From NCBI GenBank assembly GCA_964549335.1, contig CAZJUQ010000020.1, positions 111,944-175,943 of the forward strand: a stretch of 64,000 nucleotides of DNA, in the 5' to 3' direction. The notes under the pieces are model-generated. The model did not search any database. It was not told the DNA's origin and was given only the letters and a program-made list of their open reading frames with translations. Origin of the DNA: Sulfidibacterium sp964549335 (lineage in GTDB: Bacteria; Bacteroidota; Bacteroidia; Bacteroidales; F082). Shown piece by piece: positions 17,975 to 26,929 of this stretch. Both the position numbers and the translations under genes were made by a program. Position 1 is the stretch's first letter. Each line of letters opens with the position of its first letter.

Positions 17975-19276
17975 ATGAAAAAGACCTTAAAGTATTTTAT
18001 GGGGACAGTTGTGTTTGCGCTGTTATCCGTAAATTTTTATTCGTGCGACGAGATTGAGGGTAATCTCGGCGATGATAACGGAAACGTGTCGAAAGGCGAT
18101 ACGGTATGGATATATCATATCGACAATCCTGATTTTAGGATTAGCGACAGACCGCTGGCTCTCGGAAAAGACGGGGCAGTCTATTTTGAAGCGATACCTG
18201 TTGTACCCGATAAAAAAGTCAGGGTATATGCAATAAACCCGTCGGGTGAGCTTAAATGGAAAACCGGACCATTGTCGGATACACAGCTCAGCGGTAACAT
18301 TGTGGTTGGCGACGACGGTACCATTTATTGCACGTCGGGGATGTTCTTATATTCCATAAATCCGGTTGACGGCGAAATAAACTGGGCATGGGAATGTCCT
18401 AAAACAATTACAATTGACGGAGTTGACTGGAATTCGTACGGGACTCTCAGAGGGTTGGCTTTAACCAATTCGGGTAATGTTGTATTTCAAACGCAAGGTA
18501 CCATAGCAGGTATGGTGGAGGCATTGTTTTGTGTCGATCCTTCGGGAGAGGAAAGATGGTACAGTTTGCGGCAAAATACCCGTGCTAACCAAATTACGGT
18601 TGGAGCTGACGGTATGATATATTCTTACGGCTCATTATTCGATAAAAAGTTGAAAAACCGGACAGACTATCTTATTATCACTAATCCGCAAAACGGCAAT
18701 ATAGAGAAATTAATTGAGGGTTGTCCTGTTAACGATGCGGTATATACGACTTTTGTTGGTAACGGTGATTTTGTGGAAGCAATTAACGATTCGGTAATTT
18801 GTTTTAACAAAGAAAATTATTCGGTAAGATGGCAATTCCCTTTACAAGGACCAATAACATTTCCATACTGCATTTTAACAGATGACAAGGGGAACACCTT
18901 TATTGCACCTCCGATGTATGTCGTAGGTAGCGATGAAACAGGTAATCTTGGCAATATGGACGCCGTATCTTTTCCTATTTACGGAGTTGTTGAAAACAGC
19001 GGCAACATTACCGGAGGAAACAGTAGTGTTTTTGAATACTTAAAAACTACCGACAAGAGTGGTAATGAAATGTGGAAAAATGAAAATATGTACATATACT
19101 CCAAAAGTATCCTTATATCGAATAATGTTCTTTATTGTACCGATTTGTACAATTACAATTTCGATACCGGTGCCGATAAATTGTATGCTTTAAGGTGGGA
19201 TGCCTCCATGTCAAAGGGGGGATGGCCTCGCATTTCGCACGATAACAGAAATACTTGCAATTTTAATAAATGGTAA
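17975..19276 (+). CDS. PQQ-like beta-propeller lipoprotein
   Basis: Surface or periplasmic lipoprotein of 433 residues. The signal peptide ends with a FYSC lipobox (Cys24) followed by acidic residues (DEIEGNLGDDNG), which in Bacteroidota can act as a surface-export signal. The body has repeated PQQ-like units: VRVYAINPSGELKWKT, GTIYCTSGMFLYSINPVDGEINWAW, LFCVDPSGEERWYS, FNKENYSVRWQFP. These are beta-propeller blades that often serve as binding or assembly scaffolds (BamB-like). There is no catalytic quinone-binding motif evident. The gene is alone, convergent with the LutA-like gene. Confidence 0.75.
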   Translation: MKKTLKYFMGTVVFALLSVNFYSCDEIEGNLGDDNGNVSKGDTVWIYHIDNPDFRISDRPLALGKDGAVYFEAIPVVPDKKVRVYAINPSGELKWKTGPLSDTQLSGNIVVGDDGTIYCTSGMFLYSINPVDGEINWAWECPKTITIDGVDWNSYGTLRGLALTNSGNVVFQTQGTIAGMVEALFCVDPSGEERWYSLRQNTRANQITVGADGMIYSYGSLFDKKLKNRTDYLIITNPQNGNIEKLIEGCPVNDAVYTTFVGNGDFVEAINDSVICFNKENYSVRWQFPLQGPITFPYCILTDDKGNTFIAPPMYVVGSDETGNLGNMDAVSFPIYGVVENSGNITGGNSSVFEYLKTTDKSGNEMWKNENMYIYSKSILISNNVLYCTDLYNYNFDTGADKLYALRWDASMSKGGWPRISHDNRNTCNFNKW

Positions 19277-19291
19277 TCACCGTTCCGGTGA
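19277..19291. repeat. Short inverted repeat after propeller gene
   Basis: TCACCG (19277-19282) and CGGTGA (19286-19291) around a 3-nt loop, immediately after the stop codon. No T-run follows, so it may only be an mRNA 3' hairpin. Confidence 0.3.
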
Positions 19292-19343
19292 GATGGTGGT
19301 ATTGGGTTGGGTTTTTATGTTTTGCCGGCAAATACGCTTGGCC

Positions 19344-20084
19344 TCAATCCAATCCCGAGGCTAATACATCAACTATATGAGCCACTTTGATGGGCAGGTT
19401 GTGTTTTTTGATATAGCCGTATTGGTGCATAAGGCACGAAGAGTCGGTGGAAACAATATACTCTGCACCTGTTTCAAGTGCGTTTTGCACCTTTTGTTCC
19501 GCCATTGATATGCTAATGGGGGCATATTTTACCGAAAACGTACCTCCGAAACCGCAACAAGTGTGTCTATCTTTCATCTCCACAAGTTCCAGTCCCGATA
19601 CGTTTTTCAAAAGCGTTCTCGGCTCATCTTTCAAACCGTACTCGCGAAGAGCGGCACATGAGTCGTGATATGTTATTTTATGATTGAATACCGAACCGAA
19701 TTCGGTGACCTTTATTACATTTACCAGAAAGTCGGTTATTTCGTAAATGTTACTTTTAAGACGCTTGTATTCGAGGTGATAAGGGGTGTTGTGAAAGAGT
19801 TTTTGATAATTGTTTTTAATATAACCGATACACGAAGCCGACGGACCAACAACAGGCCTCTCTTCGGGGAAATCTTTCAAAAATTTTATTCCCAGCTTTT
19901 TTGCTTCATCCCAAAAACCGCTGTTAAAAGCCATTTGTCCGCAACACGTTTGATTGGGATTGTAATGAACTTTTAATCCTGCCTTTTCCAATATCTTAAC
20001 CATGTTAAATCCGGTTTGGGGATAAACTTGGTCGATAAAACAGGGGATAAACAGGTCGATATCGGTTATCTTTTTTTCTTTCAT
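19344..20084 (-). CDS. Cysteine-rich (Fe-S) oxidoreductase subunit, LutA/YkgE-like
   Basis: 246-residue protein made of two cysteine-rich CCG domains. The first has CFIDQVYPQTG and TCCGQMAFNSG; the second has HDSCAAL and HTCCGFGGTF. This pattern is that of LutA/YkgE, the electron-transfer subunit of L-lactate oxidation (LutABC), and of heterodisulfide-reductase-like subunits. The lutB and lutC partners are not adjacent; they may lie elsewhere. The gene follows aroB-aroA in the same direction but with a 120-bp gap, so co-transcription is uncertain. Confidence 0.82.
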   Translation of the reverse strand: MKEKKITDIDLFIPCFIDQVYPQTGFNMVKILEKAGLKVHYNPNQTCCGQMAFNSGFWDEAKKLGIKFLKDFPEERPVVGPSASCIGYIKNNYQKLFHNTPYHLEYKRLKSNIYEITDFLVNVIKVTEFGSVFNHKITYHDSCAALREYGLKDEPRTLLKNVSGLELVEMKDRHTCCGFGGTFSVKYAPISISMAEQKVQNALETGAEYIVSTDSSCLMHQYGYIKKHNLPIKVAHIVDVLASGLD

Positions 20085-20204
20085 AATGCAAAATTACAAA
20101 AACAACCGATTTAACCAATGGAATATGAAAATTAGAAAAATTTATGTTCGTTGCTGTGTGTAACGCCTGCGGTTTTGATAGGCTGCGGTAAATTGTAAAC
20201 TTTT

Positions 20205-21455
20205 TTAAGCCTTCTTGACGGTAACGATACCCGAGTTTGCCAACTGGTTCCAATATTGCGGGTACGATTTTTCAACCACCTCGGGATTATTTATTGTTAT
20301 TTTGTTAAATACGATGGAAAGTGGAGCCAGACTCATTGCAATGCGGTGGTCGCCATGTGTGTCGAAAACAATTGTTTCCTGTGTCCTTTTCCCGGGCAGC
20401 AACAGATAATTGTCGTTTTGTTTTACTATGGATGCACCGGTTTTGTTCAACTCCGTGTTCATTTTTTCAATTCTGTCCGATTCTTTATGTCTGAGGTGTT
20501 CTATTCCTTTAAATATGGCTTTGATACCTGAGGCGGCACATGCAGCCATAACCGGCGGGACAATGTCGGGGCAATCCGAAAAGTCGTATTCGAACAGTTT
20601 TGTGATGTCTCCCGAATAACTTATTGTAGCGCCTCCTTTTTCAAATATTGTCGATACTCCCAATTTTTCAAAAACATCGACCAATATTTTATCGCCTTGA
20701 ATGCTGTCAGGGCTCAGCCCTTTAAGAAAAATTCTACTCTTTTTGTCAAGTGCTACCGTTTGATACCAGAATGCTGCCGACGACCAATCTTTTTCCACAT
20801 CTGTTCCGGTCAGGTTGTAATCGCCATTTGATACACTGACCTCTTTTTCCGAGTAACGCACATCAACACCCGAACCCTCCATAAGACGGGCTGTCATTAC
20901 GATATATGGAAACGAGACGGGTTTTTCGTCGAAAACAATTCTGAGAGGATTATTTAAATAGGGGGCTATAAGCATTAATGCCGAAATAAACTGGCTGCTT
21001 TTTGAGGCTTCCATTGCAACGGTGCCGCCGCTAAGTTTTGTTCCGTTTATCAACAGCGGAGGTGAAGTTTTGTTTCCGGTGTATTTTATGTCAGCTCCCA
21101 ACATATTAAGCGCATCCACCAGCATTGAAATGGGTCTGTCATTCATTCTTTTGTTGCCCGTAAGCAGCCATTTACCTTCATATTGTGCCAAATATGCGGT
21201 TAAAAACCTTGTTACGGTTCCTGCATTTCCGGTATAAATAACAGTAGGGATACTCGACTTTGCACAAACTCTTATTATTTTCAGTGCCCTTTTTAGCATT
21301 ACCGTATCGCCCGAGTCCGACAGGTTTTTAAAATGTACGGGACTGGCCGACAGGGCTTTCATGATTAATAGCCGGTTACTAATACTTTTGGAAGCCGGCA
21401 AATCGACGGAGCCGAAATAAGGAGTGTTGTTATTTGTCAGTAAAACGGAACTCAA
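20205..21455 (-). CDS. aroA: 3-phosphoshikimate 1-carboxyvinyltransferase (EPSP synthase)
   Basis: Sixth step of the shikimate pathway: shikimate-3-phosphate plus phosphoenolpyruvate gives EPSP. 416 residues, two-domain inside-out alpha/beta barrel family. Visible motifs: LPASKSISNR near the N-terminus (catalytic Lys), NAGTVTRFLTA in the PEP site, RHKESDRI and DHRIAMSLA near the C-terminus. NAGTV replaces the more common NAGTA or NSGT. It starts one base after aroB ends, so the two are an operon. Fewer than 430 residues is slightly short but typical for this phylum. Confidence 0.95.
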   Translation of the reverse strand: MSSVLLTNNNTPYFGSVDLPASKSISNRLLIMKALSASPVHFKNLSDSGDTVMLKRALKIIRVCAKSSIPTVIYTGNAGTVTRFLTAYLAQYEGKWLLTGNKRMNDRPISMLVDALNMLGADIKYTGNKTSPPLLINGTKLSGGTVAMEASKSSQFISALMLIAPYLNNPLRIVFDEKPVSFPYIVMTARLMEGSGVDVRYSEKEVSVSNGDYNLTGTDVEKDWSSAAFWYQTVALDKKSRIFLKGLSPDSIQGDKILVDVFEKLGVSTIFEKGGATISYSGDITKLFEYDFSDCPDIVPPVMAACAASGIKAIFKGIEHLRHKESDRIEKMNTELNKTGASIVKQNDNYLLLPGKRTQETIVFDTHGDHRIAMSLAPLSIVFNKITINNPEVVEKSYPQYWNQLANSGIVTVKKA

Positions 21456-22535
21456 TTAATTACATTTTGATTTGTTGATGTAGAATTTCAAACTCTTTAT
21501 CACCAGATTGTCTTCCACTTTTACATCATGAATTGCCTTTCCCAACCTTCTCAACAGGCTGAATTTAAATTCGCCCTCCCTTATTTTCTTATCCTGTTTC
21601 ATGAGTTGCAAAATTTCGGGAATATTTTCCTCGGTAAAGTCGAGTCGTTCGAAATTCAAGTCTATGGTATCGCAAATTTGGCCTTGGGGGTGGCATTCGA
21701 GGTCGATACGTTGCGACGACAGCCACGATTCGCATATCATACCCGCTGCAATTGCCTGTCCGTGGGTTATGGTGCGGTTTTGTTTCAGGTAAAAAGTCTC
21801 AATGGCATGTCCTATGGTATGACCGAAGTTGAGGATTTTTCTGATACCTTTTTCGCGTGTATCGTAGCGCACTATGTCGATTTTATCTTTGGCAGCTTTT
21901 ATTATCAATTGGTTCCAGTTGTCGATATCGGAACATCTCTTGCTTTCTATCATTTTCCAAAGGTCGATATCCATAATAAGCCCGTATTTCAGCAATTCGG
22001 CAAAACCCGATTGCCAGTAAACCTTATCAAGTGTGTTAAGAAAAACGGGGTCTATCACCACCATTTCGGGGTCTATAAAAAGTCCTACTTGATTTTTGAA
22101 TCCCATAAAGTCCACACCTGTTTTACCTCCTATTGCGGCATCTATTTGACCGATTAATGTGGTGGGGATATTTATGAATTTTATACCTCTTTTATAAGTT
22201 GCGGCAATAAATCCGCCTATATCCGAAATAACACCGCCGCCGAAGTTTATCAAAACCGAATCGCGGTCAACGCCAAGCTGTGTTAGTTTTTCCCAAATTT
22301 CGATGCAAGTGTTTATGTTTTTGTTTTCCTCTCCGCTCTCTATTTTAACAACTCCCGATATTTTCAGTCCGGGCAATATCTCTTTAAATACCGGCAAACA
22401 AAACTTGTCGATATTTTCATCGATAAGTAAAAAGAGTTTGGGAAACTTGTCGAGCTTTTTTTCTGATGATTTCAATGCGTTTTCACCTATGTAATAGGAT
22501 ATTTCACCATTGTCGATATTTATCAAAGTTTTCAT
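21456..22535 (-). CDS. aroB: 3-dehydroquinate synthase
   Basis: Second step of the shikimate pathway, cyclising DAHP to 3-dehydroquinate with NAD and zinc. 359 residues. Visible motifs: INFGGGVISDIGGFIAATYKRG (NAD site), PTTLIGQIDAAIGGKTGVDF, FGHTIGHAIE holding zinc His, and DKKIREG. Directly adjacent to aroA (no gap). The ATG lies 5 nt after a consensus -7 element, so the mRNA may have little or no leader. Confidence 0.95.
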   Translation of the reverse strand: MKTLINIDNGEISYYIGENALKSSEKKLDKFPKLFLLIDENIDKFCLPVFKEILPGLKISGVVKIESGEENKNINTCIEIWEKLTQLGVDRDSVLINFGGGVISDIGGFIAATYKRGIKFINIPTTLIGQIDAAIGGKTGVDFMGFKNQVGLFIDPEMVVIDPVFLNTLDKVYWQSGFAELLKYGLIMDIDLWKMIESKRCSDIDNWNQLIIKAAKDKIDIVRYDTREKGIRKILNFGHTIGHAIETFYLKQNRTITHGQAIAAGMICESWLSSQRIDLECHPQGQICDTIDLNFERLDFTEENIPEILQLMKQDKKIREGEFKFSLLRRLGKAIHDVKVEDNLVIKSLKFYINKSKCN

Positions 22536-22540
22536 ATTTG

Positions 22541-22548
22541 CAAATATA
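22541..22548 (-). promoter_or_regulatory. -7 element of aroBA promoter (TATATTTG)
   Basis: Exact TAnnTTTG on the minus strand with five bases between it and the aroB ATG. If real, transcription begins at or next to the start codon. Confidence 0.5.
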
Positions 22549-22582
22549 TTATGTTTTTGATTTTACGTAAGTAAAAAACAAA

Positions 22583-22612
22583 AAAAGCGTTTGCTCAGGA
22601 GCAAACGCTTTT
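22583..22612 (-). terminator. Intrinsic terminator of sucC
   Basis: GCGTTTGCT (22587-22595) pairs with AGCAAACGC (22600-22608), flanked by A- and T-runs on both sides, so it works in either direction. It lies 22 bp beyond the sucC stop and separates sucC from aroB. Confidence 0.88.
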
Positions 22613-22633
22613 TACAAAAATGAGTTTGTCGGA

Positions 22634-23824
22634 TTATTTAACAACTTCGGTAACAAGTTTTGCGGCATCTTCAAGTTTGATGGCCGACAAAACTTTCAGT
22701 CCCGATTTATCGATAAGTTCTTTTCCCTCTTCAGCGTTAGTACCCTGCAGGCGCACTATGATAGGTACATTGATTTCGCCTATGTTTTTGTAGGCGTCCA
22801 CTATACCCTGAGCCACTCTGTCGCAACGAACAATACCTCCGAAAATATTGACCAGTATGGCTTTTACGTTGGGGTCTTTCAAGATAATCCTGAATGCCTG
22901 CTCCACCCGTGCGGCGTCGGCGGTACCACCCACGTCGAGGAAATTGGCAGGTTCGCCGCCCGACATTTTAATCATATCCATGGTGGCCATGGCGAGACCG
23001 GCACCGTTAACCATACAACCTACGTTTCCGTCCAGTTTAACGAAGTTTAATCCGTATTTGCCTGCTTCCACTTCCGTGGGGTCTTCTTCTTCGAGGTCGC
23101 GCATTTCGGCTATATCCTTATGGCGGAAAAGAGCGTTGTTGTCTATAACCACTTTTGAGTCGGCGGCAAAAATTTTACCGTCTGCGGCTTTAATCACGGG
23201 ATTAATTTCGAAAAGGCTTGCATCGGAACCGGTGTAAGCTTTGTAGAGGGCAATTACAAATTTAACCATCTCTTTAAAAGCAACTCCGCTCAAACCGAGG
23301 TTGAAAGCAATGCGGCGAGCCTGAAAAGCCTGCAAACCAACTTTGGGATTTATCTCTTCGGTAAAAATTTCCTCGGGAGTCTCTTCGGCAACCTGCTCTA
23401 TGTTCATGCCGCCGCGGGGCGAGTACATAACCATGTTGCGCCCTTTTGCCCTGTTAAGGAGAATACTCATATAATACTCTTCAACTTTTTCAGGACCAGG
23501 ATAATAGATATTTTGTTCTATCAAAACACGACGTACAAGTTTCCCCTCTTTTTTTGTTTGGGGAGTTACCAGGTGCATTCCTATTATTTGGTTGGCATAT
23601 TCTCTAACTTCGTCAAGACTTTTGGCTATTTTCACACCGCCGCCTTTACCTCTGCCGCCGGCATGTATCTGTGCTTTTACTGCCCATTTGTCGGAACCTG
23701 TCTGTTCTTGTATCTTTTTTGCAGCCTCAACGGCTTCGTCGGCATTATTGGCTACAATGCCGAAAGGAACGGATACTCCATAACCTTTTAAAATGGATTT
23801 ACCCTGATATTCATGTAAGTTCAT
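22634..23824 (-). CDS. sucC: Succinate-CoA ligase, beta subunit
   Basis: Beta subunit of succinyl-CoA synthetase, which makes ATP/GTP in the TCA or succinate-fermentation path. 396 residues with an N-terminal ATP-grasp domain (MNLHEYQGKSILKGYGV, AQIHAGGRGKGGGVK) and C-terminal ligase domain (GCMVNGAGLAMATMD, VNIFGGIVRCD). The alpha subunit (sucD) is not adjacent, as in many Bacteroidota, and none is in the window. A TACTTTTG promoter lies 46 nt upstream and the terminator 22 bp downstream, so it is monocistronic. Confidence 0.96.
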   Translation of the reverse strand: MNLHEYQGKSILKGYGVSVPFGIVANNADEAVEAAKKIQEQTGSDKWAVKAQIHAGGRGKGGGVKIAKSLDEVREYANQIIGMHLVTPQTKKEGKLVRRVLIEQNIYYPGPEKVEEYYMSILLNRAKGRNMVMYSPRGGMNIEQVAEETPEEIFTEEINPKVGLQAFQARRIAFNLGLSGVAFKEMVKFVIALYKAYTGSDASLFEINPVIKAADGKIFAADSKVVIDNNALFRHKDIAEMRDLEEEDPTEVEAGKYGLNFVKLDGNVGCMVNGAGLAMATMDMIKMSGGEPANFLDVGGTADAARVEQAFRIILKDPNVKAILVNIFGGIVRCDRVAQGIVDAYKNIGEINVPIIVRLQGTNAEEGKELIDKSGLKVLSAIKLEDAAKLVTEVVK

Positions 23825-23870
23825 ACTTTAAGACTTTTTTATGTTATATCTTATAATTTTTTTCGAGCCC

Positions 23871-23878
23871 CAAAAGTA
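23871..23878 (-). promoter_or_regulatory. -7 element of sucC promoter (TACTTTTG)
   Basis: Exact TAnnTTTG on the minus strand, 46 bp upstream of the sucC ATG. Confidence 0.5.
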
Positions 23879-23985
23879 GAACTTTTATTTTATCATTAAT
23901 TAATTTGGTTGCCTTAAAATTTGAACTATTGTGAATTTAGAACGATTTTTAAATAGAAAATGGGAGTGTCAAAAACCGTTATTGT

Positions 23986-25371
23986 CTATTTGGTTAAAAC
24001 AACATAGCCCCAAGCAGGTAAGTCAAACAGGTAGCCATTTTCGATATTTATTGTTTTACCGGAGAATAGATTGTGGTATTTTCCTTCAATATTCTTTTCT
24101 TCCAATCCGAATTGAACAGGATTGTCTGAAAGGTTTAATATTGTTACAACTTGATTGTTATCCTTCTCTCTGTAAAATGCAAAAATATTTTCGTTGCCCA
24201 TGTTGTCGAGAATGTTAAACGACCCTCCGTATTCCCCGTTCCATAGTGCTTTGTTGTTATGTTTCAGCTCATTGAGCTTGGCATAAAATCCCGAATAGGG
24301 AATTTTTATCCAATCAATGGTATCCTTGTCGAAAAACCGCAATCTTTTGTTGTTTCCGGCCTCTTGTCCACTGTATGTAAGGGGCATGCCCGGAATCGTG
24401 TAATCGAACACCGTAAACACTTCGAAAGCTTTTCCGAGTCTTTCGAAAGCTGTACCGTTCCACGAGTTTTCGTCGTGGTTCGAAGTAAAATACATACGGT
24501 ACATATCTTTTTCGAAAAGTTCGTTATTCCACTTAAAATAATCCTGAATTTCGCCGGCTTTGTTTTCGCCTTTGGCAATACCGTTCATCAGGTGCATCAT
24601 TTTCCATGTATAGTTCATGTCGAAAGCTTTTTTAAGCAGTTCCACATTCTCCTCGTCTTCGGCGAGCATGAAAATATGTTTGGTTTTGTCGAGTTCCTCT
24701 TTGGCGTTGTTCCAAAAATCGACGGGAACCATACCCGCCACATCGCAGCGAAACCCGTCGATGCCGGCGTTTACTATCCAATATCTCATTGCTTCCGTCA
24801 TCGCTTTGCGCATGTCGGCATTGTTATAGTTGAGTTGAATTACGTCGGTCCAGTCGTAAGGCGATTTGAAGTTGCCGTTTTCATCTTTTTCGTACCAGCC
24901 GGGGTGTTCCGTAGCCCACGCATTGTCCCACGCCGTATGGTTGGCAACCCAGTCGAGGATAACATACATTCCTTGTTTGTGACACTCTTTTACGAGTCTT
25001 TTTAAGTCGTCAAGAGTTCCGAACTCAGGATTAACAGCCCTATAGTCTTTAACGGCGTAATAGCTTCCCAAACTCCCTTTCCGGTTTTTCTCGCCAATGG
25101 GAAAGATGGGCATCAGCCACAAAATATCCACCTTCATCGCTTTTAAGCGCGGCAAATGTCTCATAAAGGCATTAATTGTGCCCTCAGGGGTATATTGTCT
25201 TATGTTTACTTCGTAAATGTTACTCTTTTTACTCCATTCCGGATGTCTCGGTTTTATCACTTCCACACTATTTTTATTCTTATTCACGTTTGAATTACAT
25301 CCTGTAAATACAAGCATAAAAAAACTTGTAAACAGAGCCGGCAAAAGTATCAATAATTTTATCCTCTTCAT
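23986..25371 (-). CDS. GH13 alpha-amylase family lipoprotein
   Basis: Envelope glycoside hydrolase of 461 residues. The lipobox is FTGC (Cys25). The GH13 catalytic barrel shows all four conserved regions: region I DWVANH (140-145), region II GFRCDVAG with nucleophile Asp210, region III with acid/base Glu238 in LAEDE, and region IV TSNHDEN with Asp300. The C-terminal beta domain is short. Lipid-anchored enzymes of this size act on maltodextrins or starch at the cell surface (SusG/neopullulanase-like). No susC/susD pair or maltose regulator is adjacent, so it is isolated from any sus-type locus. Confidence 0.92.
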   Translation of the reverse strand: MKRIKLLILLPALFTSFFMLVFTGCNSNVNKNKNSVEVIKPRHPEWSKKSNIYEVNIRQYTPEGTINAFMRHLPRLKAMKVDILWLMPIFPIGEKNRKGSLGSYYAVKDYRAVNPEFGTLDDLKRLVKECHKQGMYVILDWVANHTAWDNAWATEHPGWYEKDENGNFKSPYDWTDVIQLNYNNADMRKAMTEAMRYWIVNAGIDGFRCDVAGMVPVDFWNNAKEELDKTKHIFMLAEDEENVELLKKAFDMNYTWKMMHLMNGIAKGENKAGEIQDYFKWNNELFEKDMYRMYFTSNHDENSWNGTAFERLGKAFEVFTVFDYTIPGMPLTYSGQEAGNNKRLRFFDKDTIDWIKIPYSGFYAKLNELKHNNKALWNGEYGGSFNILDNMGNENIFAFYREKDNNQVVTILNLSDNPVQFGLEEKNIEGKYHNLFSGKTINIENGYLFDLPAWGYVVLTK

Positions 25372-25430
25372 ACATTAAAATATTATACGATTTATAACGT
25401 TATTTGCAGGGTATTAAAAACTGCAAAAAT

Positions 25431-26846
25431 ATGAAATCGTCGATACTTTCGTTTCTGTTGTTTTTATTAATTCAACCGGCGTTTTCCTCCACCGTTACGG
25501 TAAAAGGGAAAGTGGAAAACGGAGATAAAAATTTAATAAGAATAATTAAATATGCCGACCTCTTTTCGCGTTTTGTACCCGGCAGGGCTTTGGCATCGAC
25601 AGTGACCGATGAAAACGGAAACTTTTCACTGAAATTCGAATTGAAAAATACCGCCTATGCATTTTTTGCTCTCGATTTGAAAAAAAGCGAAATATATCTT
25701 AATCCGGGAGCAACATATTTATTAAAGGTAAAAAACGACACTTCATTATTAAACAAAGGCTCCATATTCGATAAAGAGGAGAACCCTTTGCCCGTTGAAT
25801 TGATTTCCTCCACCGACTCGTTAAATCAGAATATATCTCTTTTTAACACAATGTTCGACAATTTCGTCTATAACAATTTTATGTCTATCTACAAAAGACA
25901 CGACATGAAAGTTATCGACGAATTTAAAAAAACCGTTGACAAAACTTTCACAACCGCCCTTAAAGGTTATTTCAAAAATTATGTTGAATATACGGTAGCC
26001 ACAACAGTTTGGCTTAGTCGCAACGGAAATTCGAAAAAGATGTTGCGAAACTATTTTGTGAACAGGGAGGTGTTGTACGGCAACATTGCATATGCCGATT
26101 TTTTCCGTGAATTTTTCAAAGGATATTTTAAGTCGCCTTCGCGAAAAGATGTTAAATACGATGATATTGTACCGCTTGTAAATTCGGGCGGCGGATACGA
26201 AAGTTTCGATAGTTTGATAAAAAAAGACACTTTGCTTGCCCGGAACGGACAACTTTTACAGCTTGTTGAGATGGAAGTTTTGAAAGAGTGTTATTACGAC
26301 AAATCTGTAAACAGACAAAATGTTGAAAATATTTTGGGAGAGTTGGCGGCAAAGAGCAAATATCCCGAAATCGGTGAAATTGCGGTGAATTATTTAAAAC
26401 GCTTTCACCGTTTGGCTTACGGAACGCCCGCTCCCGGCTTTCAACTGCCCGACATTCTGGGAAACGAAACCACACTGGACGATTTTAAAGGCAAATTCGT
26501 TTTGCTTACCTTTATGAATACCGGATGTAAAATATGTGAAAAACAGTTGGAAAACGTACAAAAGATAGCCGGGCGTTATCCCGTTGCCCTGAAAACGGTG
26601 ACGGTAATCAGCGGTAAAAACAGTTCGGAAACAATAAAGTTTTTCAGACAAAAGGGTTACGACTGGACACTATTATTGTTGGGTGATAAAATAACAATTC
26701 TCGAAGATTACGATGTTAAAGCGTTTCCTGCATATGTCTTGCTCAATCCCGACGGTACCGTAGCCATGGCACCTGCTCCCATGCCCGACGAAAACCTCGA
26801 CTATTTTATTCAGCGCATAATCAAAATATTTAAAAAACGAAATTGA
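25431..26846 (+). CDS. TlpA-like thioredoxin-fold protein
   Basis: Periplasmic or envelope protein of 471 residues from ATG 25431 (MKSSILSF). Signal peptide of about 19 residues (ending PAFSS). The N-terminal region (25-110) looks like the DUF4369/carboxypeptidase-like beta domain common in Bacteroidota redox proteins, followed by a long helical middle part. The last 145 residues are a TlpA/AhpC-TSA thioredoxin domain: APGFQLPDILG, and the redox motif CKIC at 366-369, with cis-Pro in FPAYVL. It likely reduces or rearranges disulfides of exported proteins. Monocistronic; no cytochrome-maturation genes adjacent. Confidence 0.85.
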   Translation: MKSSILSFLLFLLIQPAFSSTVTVKGKVENGDKNLIRIIKYADLFSRFVPGRALASTVTDENGNFSLKFELKNTAYAFFALDLKKSEIYLNPGATYLLKVKNDTSLLNKGSIFDKEENPLPVELISSTDSLNQNISLFNTMFDNFVYNNFMSIYKRHDMKVIDEFKKTVDKTFTTALKGYFKNYVEYTVATTVWLSRNGNSKKMLRNYFVNREVLYGNIAYADFFREFFKGYFKSPSRKDVKYDDIVPLVNSGGGYESFDSLIKKDTLLARNGQLLQLVEMEVLKECYYDKSVNRQNVENILGELAAKSKYPEIGEIAVNYLKRFHRLAYGTPAPGFQLPDILGNETTLDDFKGKFVLLTFMNTGCKICEKQLENVQKIAGRYPVALKTVTVISGKNSSETIKFFRQKGYDWTLLLLGDKITILEDYDVKAFPAYVLLNPDGTVAMAPAPMPDENLDYFIQRIIKIFKKRN

Positions 26847-26882
26847 TATTGATAACCTGCTTTTTGTACCTTTGCAAATCTT

Positions 26883-26890
26883 TATTTTTG
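26883..26890 (+). promoter_or_regulatory. -7 element of secA promoter (TATTTTTG)
   Basis: Exact TAnnTTTG, 39 nt ahead of the secA ATG; TTG at 26864-26866 gives a short 16-bp spacer. Confidence 0.5.
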
Positions 26891-26929
26891 CAATAACAAA
26901 TAGAATTTACTTGATATAAATATTAAACG

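Noticed and set aside
24259..25005. 248-codon plus-strand frame inside the GH13 gene
   Set aside because: Antisense to a gene with all four GH13 motifs; no initiation signals.
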